Of a stretch of DNA of 64,000 nt, positions 1-10,741 are shown piece by piece. Every line of letters starts with the position of its first letter. The first letter of the stretch is position 1. Made by a program: the position numbers and the translations under genes. The notes under the pieces are model-generated. The model was not told the DNA's origin, did not search any database, and saw nothing but the letters and a program-made list of their open reading frames with translations. Origin of the DNA: Phytophthora colocasiae (lineage: Eukaryota; Oomycota; Peronosporomycetes; Peronosporales; Peronosporaceae); assembly GCA_018806915.1 (NCBI GenBank), contig JAGKQI010000104.1, positions 1,860,001 to 1,924,000 of the forward strand, in the 5' to 3' direction.

Positions 1-165
1 TCAAGTGTGGCATTTCTACTGCGGCCCCGTCGCGAGCGATAACAAACTCCATCTACCAAGTATGAGGTAGTACGGGACGCGGTGCTCTGCATGTTGTAGG
101 ATCCGAGCTTCAATGAGCGACAAAAGCCATAACGGCGGTGTTACGCTGACAGGCAAAATATATCC

Positions 166-1266
166 ATGGGTGAGCTGGTCGATGTTGTGCATGCGTCGGC
201 CATTGCTGCTGGCGCTGTTGAAGAAGCGTTCCACGGGGTTTGGATCGTCGAAGCGAACGTAGCAGTCGGTGGTAAGTGGCTAGAAGTGCAACAGGTGAGT
301 GTGAATGGTCTTTACTATGCTGTTGTTTGCACTTAATTGCTGATCTTCAAGAGCGTGTTGGTGACGATGGCTTCAACGTCAAAGTATGATGTTCAGGTCT
401 GTGACTGTGAGGTCGACGACCAGACCGGCCTTGGCTGTGGCGACGGTTGTAGCAACCGTGCGGTAAGCATTGATCTACAGCAGCTACGAGTTACTTAATA
501 GTGCTAATGTCATCTTGTCACCAGATGCACTATGAATGTGCAGTCGAAAGTTGCCCTTGTGGATTAATGTGTACAAATCGCCAACTACAAACCGAAACAT
601 CGGTCGCGACAGCAGTGGTCGACTGCGGTCGGAAGGGTGTCGGCTTAATCGCAATGGAAGTCATTAAAGCTGGTCAGTACGTTGGAGAGTACGTTGGAGA
701 GGTGGTTTGCAACAATGAAGCCATGGATCGCTATCAGGTAGGGTGCTTGCGAGGTCTGCGTTGTCGAACCTAGTAATGCTAACGCTAGGTTATTACTGTA
801 GTCTTATCGAGGGTCTAAGCATCGCTACATGCTGCGGTTGAGCGCGGACAAAGTCCTTGACGCCACCCGTTTTGGTGGCCGAACACGCTTTATAAACCAC
901 TCATGTGATCCTAACTGTTCATTTGAAAAGTGGAACGTTCGTGGTCTCGAGCGATGCGGTGTCTTCACGATCCGAAAGGTGCGAGCGGGTGAGGAGCTGA
1001 CAATCGACTATCAGTTCCAGTACGTTGCTAATGAGGTGCGGTGTGAAGATGGTTTTCTTTCCGTGTACCAGTCACTTTAGGTGTGGTAACATGATTGTGT
1101 TCGTGGCTAGCAGCAAGTCGAGGAGTGCTTCTGTGGCTCTCGCAATTGCAGAGGTGCCATTAGGTGGCGAAAACGCAAGCGACAGCGATCTGGTCAGGGG
1201 ACGAACAAGCGGGTTATCCAGCTTACTATTGACCAGTTTCTTGTAAAGCAGGAGGTGGGCAACTGA
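166..1266 (+). CDS. SET-domain protein methyltransferase, Helitron-associated copy 1
   Basis: Predicted S-adenosylmethionine-dependent lysine methyltransferase of 280 residues, probably nuclear; the AWS-SET-post-SET order is that of SETD2/NSD/ASH1-type histone H3K36 enzymes. I assemble five exons (166-294, 352-462, 525-737, 802-1035, 1111-1266) separated by GT-AG introns of 57-75 bases, all phase 0, giving an uninterrupted frame. AWS cysteines run from CDCEVDD in exon 2 to CPCGLMC in exon 3. The SET core shows GVGL, RFINHSCDPNC and ELTIDYQF. The post-SET zinc motif CFCGSRNCRG opens exon 5, which ends in a basic tail and IQLTIDQFL. It is much shorter than cellular SETD2 proteins and has no reader domains. 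The start is chosen as the first ATG in the conserved exon 1 frame, matching copy 2 at 10742. It lies about 0.8 kb upstream of the Helitron ORF on the same strand. Exon borders are by eye; the domain call is firm. Confidence 0.85.
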
Positions 1267-1540
1267 CTTCACTACTGCTGTCGCCACCATTGAGCGGGAG
1301 CTCGACAGGTGAATCTTCTTGTTACTTTGTGGATGCACAGAAACAACGAAGCTGCTTAGTAAATAACTTTCACCGTTCTTGTATGATACATTGACGATAT
1401 TATATCTTCCATGCCTGAGGCTATAGTTTTACAGATACCTGCATAGCATCCCAAGCGTTGGGAACATGTCAATACGCGTTACGATAGTCCGGCGGTGGAC
1501 TAACGTTTCAGTTTTTACATGGTTTCGCACTTGCTTAATT

Positions 1541-2210
1541 TGAAGTGCTTTGCTACTCAAGTTGAAGTTGTTTGGAATTCAAACGTTGGATGAACATTTA
1601 TGTGTATTAAGAGGTGTTTGGGGTCGTTGTCGTTGTGCTTACTACACTGTACGAGATTCACACTAGTTCGTCTCGCTTCCGTATCTTTCATACAAAGCCA
1701 CTACGACTCTCACTGCTGACAAAAGACGCGAGCGGAATAGGTTGTCTGCACAGCGACGTCGAGCCCGCGAGACACAAGACGTTGATGTTGTGTTGGTGAT
1801 ACCGCGGTTGAGTACGCCAGACAGGGTTGCGTCTCGATAGCTGAGAATGTGTCATGACGATTTATGTCGAACGGTGGACAATTTTGTTTACTGGATGTCA
1901 TTATTGCTCAAGTTGAAGTGCTTTGAATGGTCATCGGTGTGCCGACATCGTTAGTGTATAACGGGTTGACGTTGTCATTGGTTAGTATGTAGTACGTAAT
2001 GTCACACTAGATTGTCTGAGATAGTGTCCGAAAGATTGAATAGTACTATTGACTGTCGTCTAAGTCACGCAGCGTCGGTATGACTCTTACTGTGGACGAA
2101 AGGCGTGAACGGAATCGTTTATCGGCTCAACGTCGACGTGCCCGCGAGACAGTAGCGGCAGGAAATGATAGGCGTCGTCGCGATCGAGAGGGCATCGCCG
2201 TCGTCGGATA
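1541..2210 (+). repeat. Diverged tandem duplication carrying a decayed basic-region exon
   Basis: Two diverged segments, roughly 1541-1890 and 1908-2210, share blocks such as 'caagttgaagt', 'cacactag' and, at their ends, the Helitron N-terminal exon. The downstream copy (2081) begins with an ATG and the frame MTLTVDERRERNRLSAQ. The upstream copy (about 1701-1800) has the same frame (TADKRRERNRLSAQRRR), but its start codon reads ACG and it soon ends at stops. This looks like an abandoned or duplicated promoter-plus-first-exon unit. Confidence 0.6.
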
Positions 2211-3299
2211 GCGTTGGCGGCTACTACTGTTCCAGCTTGCCTTTTGTCTGGAGAACCAACCCGTTCTACCGGTGGGCAATGCTCTGAACACCATCACGCA
2301 TGGGACGATGATGCAATTCCAAGATTACACCCCGTGTCCGACGAGGCGAAGAACGCCACGCTGCAGCGCCTGCAGCTGGCGCTTGGAGCTGACGGACTCG
2401 ACGAGACCGCGTGTGCGGTTTGTGACCGTAATGTGTTGTGGAAGTCAATCCGTCTCGTGGATGTTACTGATCGCGATCGCATCGAGAAAATGCGTCCTGT
2501 TCTCGCAAGCAATGATGATGACTTGCCGCAGCACCTCATAGCCGAGTACGATTGCTCCCAGTTGCACTCGTGCTTGAATAGCATGCTACTGTCGAGAGCA
2601 GGGATTCACGAAGCTGGGTTTGTTCAAGTTTGCGAAGAATGCAACGACAGTTTGTTGAAACAGATTGTACCGAAATTTGCGATTAAAAACGGATTTGCAA
2701 TTGGAACGCTGCCGATACAGTTCGCGGACGTTACACTGCCGGAGCGATTGATCACACAGCCTGTATCTGTTGTCTGTGTGACGCGTGTCATGCGTGGGGG
2801 CGCCCATCGCGCGATCCGATCGCACTGCCTAGCGTTCGACGCCTCACCAGGTCCAGCGGCGACACTTCTACCAATCCCTGTTGGAAGCGTGTCAACATAT
2901 CGTGTTGTGCTTGCTGGACCCTTCACTACGGAACAACATGCGCGTGTGCGTGAAATGCACCGCGTTCGACGCGAAGTTGTCGACGACTTGCTTATTTATT
3001 ACAAGGAGCACAACCCATTGTACGCATCCATTTCCGTTGTCAATAGTTCTGATCTTTCGGTTGACGCGGTTGCCGAAAATTTAATCATTGAGGTCGCCAA
3101 TGCTGCTGCGGAAGTCGCCGACATCGACGCAGAGCAGGACCGCGTTGGCAACGTGACAGATGTGGATGTATCCACACAAGAGGCCGACGTAGTCGAACGT
3201 CGAGTGGTTTTTGTGCCGGACGATCGCGAAGTTACAACGCAGGAGCTGCACGCTGTGTCTGGGCACCCGACGCCGGCCGTGCCTGAACCGAATTTCTAA
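2081..3299 (+). pseudogene. Helitron ORF, basic N-terminus and DUF6570-like region
   Basis: N-terminal part of the Helitron Rep polyprotein. It starts at ATG 2081 with an arginine-rich stretch (ERRERNRLSAQRRRARE) that fits the bZIP basic-region signature. A one-base loss near 2195, seen against copy 2 at 12448, throws the frame to a stop at about 2210. The continuation (2214-3299) is a 361-residue frame with the zinc-like CAVCDRNVLW and CEECNDSLL motifs, then PKFAIKNGFAIGTLP and LPERLITQPVSVVCVTR, the hallmark of the DUF6570 region found upstream of Helitron Rep domains. A second frameshift just before 3295 separates it from the Rep frame: the +1 frame reads into KFAEKDRVLFARMWPHLFPY. Known for the family: N-terminal region of rolling-circle transposases. 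Seen: two frameshifts. Confidence 0.85.
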
Positions 3300-3334
3300 T
3301 ACGTCACTCGACCAAGTTCGCTGAAAAAGATCGC

Positions 3335-5542
3335 GTGCTGTTTGCACGAATGTGGCCTCATCTCTTTCCGTATGGAAGAGGACATCCTGGAGAGGAGCGC
3401 CGCGTTCCGGTATCCTTCGAGGCGTGCATCCGACATTACTGCATGCTCAGCTCGCGGCGATTTGCAGAGGATGAGCTGTTCACTCTAGCGAGCTTCGACT
3501 ACTTGTCGGTGCAGAAGATGTATACCCAAGTAGGACTCAAGTGCCGCCGAAATCCAGTGCTTTTTGAACCGTACAGCGACATCTCGGAGGAATCACTGCT
3601 CCAAGCACTAAGAGAAAAAGAACTTCAGCGAAAAGGTTGTGCCGCATCCGCCAGAGGTCACGACTCGAGTGCGACCGCCTTCCTACGAACGGTTGAGCTT
3701 AGTGGCAGTTTGATGTGGGGCAGCAACGGTGAGCGGGCGCAATGTCGACGCCGGGCATTCGCGTACCAGGCACGGTTTGGGCAACCAGCGCTCTTTGTGA
3801 CCCTCACACCCAACGTAGCGGATTCGTTTGTCATGGCGCAGTACTGTGGTGTAACCTCCGTCGATACACTGTTTGATGCCCCGTTGTCTGCGCCACCAGG
3901 ACGGTCGACTCTCCATAGCGCAGCCATGCGGAACGACGTGGCATCTGCTAGACTGTTCATACGAAACATTGACGCTTTCATTGAGCACGTGCTTGGTGTG
4001 CCTCTGAAGCGCATGAAAGCCAAGCCGTTTGACGGACTGTTTGGGCCGGTACGAGCCTACTTTGGCATGGTCGAAACTCAAGGCGGTGGAACGCTCCACG
4101 CTCATTTCTTGGTATGGCTGGAGAATGCGCCACCAAACAGTGAAGCATTTGACCGAGCAGTAACAGCACATGGTGAGCAGTACTATCGTGATATCGAGGC
4201 GTTCACGGACAGCGTTGTGTCAACGTCGATGCCGTTGAACATTGCTAATTCGACGTGTGTCTTCTGCGGGCACTCCTACGCCGATCTGCAGCAGCTCTCA
4301 ATACCGCCAGAGGCATACGAGGACCCGAACAAGCAGGGCGATCAGCTCCACGGTGAACCGTTGCTGATTCAGTGCGCTGGATGCGGAACCAAATTGAGCT
4401 CACAACACGTTATCCGGCGCATCTTGCTCGACAGCCGACCGAAATCGTGGCCGGCACAGATGCGACCATACTCCTCGGATGAGCTGAAAGCGGCCGTACG
4501 GTTAGAAACGCGCTGTCGGGGAGGAACGGCAGCAGCGAAGACGGCCATTTATCAACGCGATCTCCATCTATTCGAAGGGACAGACTCAAGTAGTAGCGAC
4601 GTTTATGGAGAGTATCTGCGGGGCTTGAATCAGTCTCCGCGCCGGCTCGAGCGGCGAGAAGATGACGCATTTCGCAATGATGATGTCACTAGAGCATTGG
4701 TGATGATGCCTCCGTCAGTTGATGATAACCGGTTTGGGCCGCGAGTTATTGCGTTCATTGTGTCGGTGCTCGTCTTCATGTTCAATCTTCACTGGTGGTC
4801 GCATGCTGGAAGCTGCTTTAAGAAGAGCCGTGCGTCGACGCCCGGGCAGTGCCGCTACAAGTTTCCACGGGATCGAGCTGTACGCACGTCGTGCTCGAGT
4901 GACGGTGTCACGGTCGCAAGACAACCACCATACGAGTTCGTCAACGGCTACAACCGTGAGATGATGCTGGCGTTCAAGTGCAACCATGATGTTCAAGTCA
5001 TGGTCGGTGGGCTGGCTGCCCTGCTGCGAATCTACTATGCCACCAAGTATGTGACCAAGATGCAGGAACACGTTGACTCAATCACAGCCGTCGCCCTCGC
5101 TGCATTTCAGCGTCGCCAGCTACGAGAAGCGCGCAATGAAGAGACTGTATCCGCGAACCGCGCTGCAACTGGGCGCAAGCGCGTAGCATCACTGTTATAT
5201 GCGATCACGAACCGTTGTGAGATCGCTGGACCTCTTGCTGCCTTGTACTTGCTCCGAGGATCGTGCGCATTCATGAGTATCCCATGTGCTACGCTCCCAC
5301 TCCGAGCAGTGCTGAGTGAGCTCATTGATCAATCGACGGAAATGTGCGACCTCGTCCAATTACGAGAGCACGAAGAATCTGGCGTCAGGTTCCGTGCGGC
5401 ATCGTTCCTCGACGACTACTTGTTCCGGCCTTCGGCTCTGGGCTCAAGCAATCTGTACGAGTACGTAGCGAAGCATTTTCGTCGGAAGCGATCTGAGACT
5501 TCTGCAGAATGTGCACTTTTCCAACCAGATCACCCTCTCTAG
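3335..5542 (+). pseudogene. Helitron Rep (HUH/Y2 rolling-circle replication initiator)
   Basis: Rep endonuclease that would nick DNA and covalently hold the 5' end during rolling-circle transposition. The open frame of about 735 residues begins with MWPHLFPYGRG, typical of the start of the Helitron-like N domain. The HUH motif is TLHAHFLVWL (histidines at about residues 255 and 257 of this frame). The paired tyrosines are in YYATKYVTK (Y568 and Y572), matching the YxxKY motif of Y2 Reps. The frame is open throughout but has no ATG of its own because it is joined to the preceding ORF through a frameshift near 3295. It ends at 5542, and the helicase continues in another frame. The catalytic residues are all present, so the lesions are at the junctions, not the active site. 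Confidence 0.88.
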
Positions 5543-8129
5543 ACTCGCACTGTGTTGGTACGCACATCGACGAGATCGTTCCGGTCGTGGTCGGAATGCG
5601 CATGCCCTTCATGGACTCCGAGACGCCCCATGAATACATTGTGAAGCGCAGCCAGTGCGCACTTGTGCTGTTTAAGTCGTTCCGCCGTGTTTCAGACCTT
5701 GTGAAAGGCGACCCTGCTGATGACAATGCCTGGCTCGAGGGGTACGCGCAGTGGGAACCCACCCGTACGAGCTTTATACGTGAGGTGATGGCCAATATGG
5801 ACGACTACCACCGAGCAGCAAGGCAAGCAGAAGAATGCTATGGCGACGTATGCAACAGCGGCGAGACGCAGGCAGGATCCGATAGCGATGGCGACGAGGT
5901 TACCGGCACGCGCAACGACGTCGATGATGCACTTGACCACTCTGCGGCATGCGAGATAAATTCTACTGCTGCGGGAGCCGATGCTTTCTACCATCATCTT
6001 TTCGACGCCTGTAGAAATGGTAACATTGATGTCGACGATCGAAGCGAGGATACGTCTTCACACGATCTGACTTTACCAATTTTCCCCAACGGGGGGTCCA
6101 GTGGCGGGTATCAACATCTCCTCACGCCAGTGGCACGCAGCACGGCTGGAACGGCACCGGACCTGCGTAGCCATAGTTCGCTGCCCAATTTTGCGATAGA
6201 TGAGCTCCAAAGATTCGTCAAAGACACGTCCAACGAAGAAAAGACTGAGCCGCAGCGGTCAGAGTCGTTCCGTAACGAACGGCCAACTGAAGTAGTTGAG
6301 CTCCTAAAGAACACCCTCGAGGATAGCACGGAGTGGGTGTCGCCAGCAAAGTCTTCCACCGACCCGTCGCCGCTGCGGGCGTACTCGTCAATTGGTGAAG
6401 TCTCCCGAGCATTCACGCTTAACCGTCGACAGCATGCCGCATTCGCTCTAATTGCGACGTCGCTGCTTAAGCGTTACCTGCACCAAGAGCTTTGTGGTCT
6501 CAATGCCAACGATGGAAGTGGTGGTAACTCCCATAGTAGCAACGATAGCCGGGTTCGCGATGAGCAATTGCTCATGTACCTTGGCGGTGCCGGTGGCACC
6601 GGGAAGAGCCGTGTGATCGATGCCATCCATGCATTCAGCACTAGTTGGCATCGCGATGACGCCGTCGAGAAGACCGCCCTGACTGGAAAAGCCGCTACAC
6701 TTATTGGAGGGTGCACACTCGCCAGCTTCATGATGCGGCTGAAACACGCGATCCAAAACAAGCACTTCGCACCACTTGATCTCCTAGTCATTGACGAGGT
6801 GTCAATGATGTCCAAAGCTGAATGGTTGAAGCTCGACAAGGCGCTTCGGCAGTACAAGCAGGTTCCGGGCGTGCCATTCGGTGGCGTGCACATCGTGCTC
6901 GTGGGAGACTTTTTGCAGATGCCTCCGGTTAAGGCTGACCCAATCTACGTGGATCCCGCCGAAAAACGAAAGTCAACCACGGTCGATGTGGAAGGCTTCG
7001 AGCTATGGCAGCAGATCAACACCGTCATCATGCTTGACGAATCCGTGCGTTTCAGAAACGACCCAGAGTGGGGAGCGGGCTGTGGTCTCGCTCGTCTCGG
7101 CCAGTGGACGCCCGAATTCATCAACCTCGTCAACAGCAGGGTTCTCAAGTCATCTCACCATCCGCAGCAGCAGCAGCACGAGCCGGCATCACAATTGAAG
7201 CTCCGAGACGAAATCACACCAGAAGCGGTCTTCGTCACGCCGGAGAATACGACACGCTTGGCCATCAACAACTCTTTCGTAGCCGAGACCGCGTCCATGC
7301 TGCCAAACAACGCATTTCCTATTAGGATAGTTGCTAACTTCAAGGGTGCGCTGAACGGCCTCAGTCAGAGCGATCTGCGCTACGTGATGGGCCTCCCGGA
7401 CAATCGATTTGGACGCATGGCGCCTTATCTTGATCTCATTGAGGGCATGCCCGTCCAGGTGACGCAAAATGTTGCAATCACAAAGGAATCGCAAATGGCA
7501 CACTCGGAACACTCGAATCGGTGCACTTCCCAGAGGATACCAGCTTCCGTCTTGTGCAAGACGGTGTAACCAACACGGTTGTACAGCTGCCGAGTCGAGC
7601 TCCAGACTACGCCATGCTCCGCGTCTCGCGTCTGAATGCCTCTGCAATTCGGCCTGGTGTCGATCCCTACCTCTTTCCTGTGTTTTACGCCACTGAGGCG
7701 TACCAGAAGATGACTATCACGTTGCCGAGAGCCTCGGACGGTACACCACGTTCAATCACAGTGAAGCCTCAGCAGTTTCCGTTTGTGTGCGCAGTGGGCT
7801 CGACCGTGTATAAAGTACAAGGCGAGACTCTCCACTCGATGGTAGTCGTGGACTGGCGCTCCAAGCATCACATCGTCAACAAGCCCCAGCAGACGTATCT
7901 GCTAGTGTCTCGCGTCACATCACGTTTTGCATTCATTGCATTACACCCGCTTACCAGTGAGCTTGCGGCGTGGTCGAAACCACCTACAAGCGCAATCCAT
8001 GAAGAAGTACGGCTAAACCGACTGAGCGACACCAATCTGGCGATGTTTTATTCATCAATGTCTTCCACCACTGCCACAACGCAATCTCTTTTGCTCGAGC
8101 TCGCTCAACATCGTGTCCACCTTCGCTGA
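5543..8129 (+). pseudogene. Helitron PIF1-like helicase (C-terminal part of RepHel)
   Basis: 5'-3' DNA helicase module of the Helitron transposase. Two open frames, to 7569 and from about 7521 to 8129, form one protein broken by a frameshift near 7500. Motif I (Walker A) is GGAGGTGKS near base 6590, motif II is LLVIDEVSMMS near 6790, and VLVGDFLQMPPV follows. The C-terminal half has STVYKVQGETLHSMVVV and QTYLLVSRVTSRFAFIAL, the PIF1-type motifs V-VI. The first about 800 bases encode an acidic, poorly conserved linker between Rep and helicase. The join to Rep lies near 5540, where frames switch (the reading continues as HCVGTHIDEIVPVVVGMRMP). PIF1-like helicases fused behind HUH Reps are diagnostic of Helitrons. 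Confidence 0.85.
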
Positions 8130-9398
8130 ATATGGATAAGTAGTTAGTAGTCATTATTCGTCGTAACACGGACCTGTATGCACACCCACGATGATACGCC
8201 AAGTTCAGCCAGTGCAACTTCGAAGCACATGAAAGCCATCCATGAAATCCCACAAGAACGTGAAGACGAAGTAGCTCGCGAACGTCTCACAGCACTGAGT
8301 CCATGAAGTATCACAACAGGTCGTACGCCTGTGTCATGCGTTTGCAGTAGACCACTCTCGATCCGCTCACTAGGAAGCAATGCAGTGTTGAACGATACAA
8401 TACCGTTGAGCACGACATGATGAACTCCATGTCCACACCACACTTGATGCTTTAGTAGCTCGTATGCCTGCAGTCCAGTAATAGCAGACCGAACACCAGC
8501 GCCACCAAGAACGTCGCCGCTATGCAGATGGCGAGAGTGTGTCCAGCGCTTCCAGCCCGATTTAAAGTTTAACGACGGTGTGCCCCCGTACATGTCCAAG
8601 AACTCACTAGCAAGCAAACTGGTCCTGCGTCGTCGCGCTTGCAGCGAAAATCTTCATCAGCCGAATGTCCATCGTGCAGGCGACATGGTATACACCAGCA
8701 CCAATCACTTCCGCCACTTAGATACCACCATACAATTGCGGTTCGTCCACAAACACATCCTCACCGCAGAATCAGTAAGTGTCGAACAGGTAAAATACCT
8801 CTACTGACGACTGGTGGATCATGCTGCCAATGGTACACTCGCTAACCTTACGGACGCAATTTGCGATTCATCGTTGCTGAGCGAGCGTCCAGCCATCTCG
8901 TGAGTCGTCAAAAACACAAACATCAAACTTCACGATGATCGCCAGACACTTCATCATCTCCTTTTGAGCTGTAGTGGATGACGTGGCCCACGATGTGCAT
9001 GTCCAGCATGTCCAGCACCTCGCCAGCCAGCCGAACTTCTTGCCGGCCAAAACCGCCATCACCATGATCGCCTCACTTCTACACCTCGGACTGTACGTCC
9101 AGCTGCTCGTAGTAGCCCCTATCTCGCCCTTGATGGAGAAGCCTGTGTTGTGGCGTTTACGTCCATGGCTGTCGACTTGGCGGTGCCTATCCAGCAGCGA
9201 TAAATCGTCAGCGCAACCGCAGCGTTTCTTGCTGATACCGGTATTGGAATGTTGCGAAGATGTGGACCACACAGACGTACCCTACGATGTTGCCGACATG
9301 GTGCTCAGAAGTTGCACTAAGTTGCAGTAGCGGTGTTGCACGAAGGTTGAGTGATGACAGACACGGCCCTGTGGACCCCCCTATGATAGTTCTCATAT
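8130..9398 (-). other. Helitron copy 1 tail with decayed minus-strand coding traces
   Basis: No intact gene. The minus strand shows coding-like patches in several frames. One, at about 8144-8617, reads EFLDMYGGTPSLNFKSGWK and GVHHVVLNGIVSFNTALLP. Another, around 8870-9200, reads EVLDMLDMHIVGHVIHYSS and, after a frame change, KFDVCVFDDSRDGW before a stop near 8870. The second patch has the strand-turn look of an OB fold, but I cannot name the family. The last about 230 bases match the end of Helitron copy 2 and include the common terminus. Function unknown; probably remnants of accessory genes of the element. Confidence 0.35.
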
Positions 9399-9641
9399 TG
9401 CGTACCGGACCAAAGGCTCCGGGTTTGTAGTTCGAATCTGTATGAAATTTATTATGGAGAAAGATGTGAACGATTATGGCTAAGTTGTTTTTCGTCAGGT
9501 AGGACGCTTGAAAGTGGTTTTGGCCACGGCACAGACGTATCGAGGATGGTACGTAGCGTAATGATTGTGTGTACATAGTGAAATAAGTGTTTGAATGAGT
9601 GGGTTACTGGCATGTGCGATCATTCAAATGCAATAGTTGCT
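9399..9641. other. Spacer between the two Helitron copies
   Basis: No gene seen. It contains 'gtttgtagttcgaat' near 9423, whose reverse complement (attcgaactacaaa) occurs twice just beyond the end of Helitron copy 2 at about 20071-20098. The significance is unclear; it may be a shared flanking repeat. Confidence 0.3.
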
Positions 9642-10422
9642 TCATGGTGGCGTAATTACGTTGATGAGGTGAAGCTTGGTGTCGAGCTGACAGCAGTCGC
9701 GGTAGACGCGCAACTTGGTGGGTGCGAACGAGATGATAGTTCCTGGTTGCGGGAGCATTGGATTGTCAGCGTTGATGTCGTAGAGCGACACCGTAAGCAG
9801 GTACTGGTTGGCTTCGAACGGGTCATCCTGTTGTGCCTCTTGAAAGATCTAGAGAGCGTGCAAAACGTTATGGTGAGTGCATGTACATGAGCTGAAGGGA
9901 AGGGATGTAGTGAGCCGCTAGCAACGCAAAATTACCGCTACTTGTTCGTCCAGCTGCTCGGACGCTCGCTGTTCGCCAAGGTAGATGCGGAGGTAACGCG
10001 TTGTATTATTCACTTGATCGTTGCGCATCCATAAGACTCGTCCTTGAACTCGCACAGAGGCTCGGGTGTTAGGGTCATCCATGTCATTGTTCGTGATGAA
10101 GTCGCGTAAATGTAGGTGAGATCATATATGTTAGAACATAAAAACAAATTTGAAACAAGGAGGTACCTTCGATGGTGTCAAAGAAACGGCGTTTGTGTTG
10201 CTCCATCGATTTTTTGAGTTTCTTAACTGGCGAGACGTACTCGGTAGGCAGTGACTTCGTAGCAGTGCGCTCATGTTTGGGCGCTGGACGCGGTGGAGAC
10301 AATAAGGGAGAAGATGACTTGCCCAGGAGCGAGACGTTTGTCGGTGTAGGCATGTACGTTGAGGAGGATGGCGGTGTCGGCTCATCAACTTGCTGTAGCT
10401 TTGCGTGTTTCTTGGGAGGCAT
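9642..10422 (-). CDS. Three-exon hypothetical protein, OB-fold-like, divergent to SET copy 2
   Basis: No family recognised. I assemble exons 10422-10167, 10060-9942 and 9848-9642 (minus strand, GT-AG introns), giving an unbroken 193-residue protein. Residues 1-80 are low-complexity, proline, serine and lysine rich, starting MPPKKHAKLQQ with basic clusters (SPVKKLKKS), so nuclear targeting is plausible. The rest reads SVRVQGRVLWMRND, TRYLRIYLGEQ, YLLTVSLYDIN and GTIISFAPTKLRVY. This strand and turn spacing suggests an OB fold such as single-stranded-DNA-binding domains have (inference only). The start is 320 bases from the SET copy 2 start on the opposite strand, so the two genes may share a promoter. 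It lies between the end of Helitron 1 and the Helitron 2 genes, so it may be Helitron cargo; the equivalent place for copy 1 is outside the window. It could also be an unrelated host gene. Confidence 0.6.
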
Positions 10423-10741
10423 GGATAGCAGGATAATGCTGGCGTTATGAGAAGCGGAGTGTTGGACTGCCGAGCAAATTGGAAAATGTGCTGTTAAGTT
10501 TGTTGGTCATGAATACCGCCGTTAGTTGGGCGAGGAGAAGTTCGCTCTCGTTCTTCGTTCTGAGAAGTAGTGTTCAAGCGCCATTTCCCTGAGACCTCGT
10601 CGCGCTAGTGATATGGTTAAAACTATGTATGAATCGCCCTGTTGCTTCAAGAAAGACGAGACGTGGGGTAATGCGGGACAGGGTGCGGTGCGTGCTGCAT
10701 GAACTGATCTTTCCATGATGAATTGGTGCCGGCCAATATCC

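Larger units (their letters stand above)
1..9398 (+). mobile_element. Helitron copy 1, large and decayed, 5' end beyond the window
   Basis: Rolling-circle DNA transposon. In order on the plus strand it holds a SET-domain gene (166-1266), a basic N-terminal plus DUF6570-like ORF, a HUH/Y2 Rep and a PIF1-like helicase (to 8129), then a 1.27-kb tail. The right boundary is set by comparison with copy 2: the two tails (about 9170-9398 and 19878-20069) match up to 'gatagttctcatat' and then diverge. On the left, similarity to copy 2 reaches nearly to base 25, so the true 5' end lies outside. No classical CTRR ending is visible at the divergence point. The Rep/helicase reading frame has about four frameshifts, so this copy is no longer autonomous. 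Inclusion of the SET gene in the element is an inference from its identical position in both copies. Confidence 0.75.

Noticed and set aside
2081..2200. True bZIP transcription factor
   Set aside because: The basic-region signature matches, but no leucine zipper follows and the frame leads into the Helitron DUF6570-like region.
3658..4171. Minus-strand ORFs of 121-162 residues under Rep
   Set aside because: Shadow frames of the Helitron Rep HUH region; no motif.
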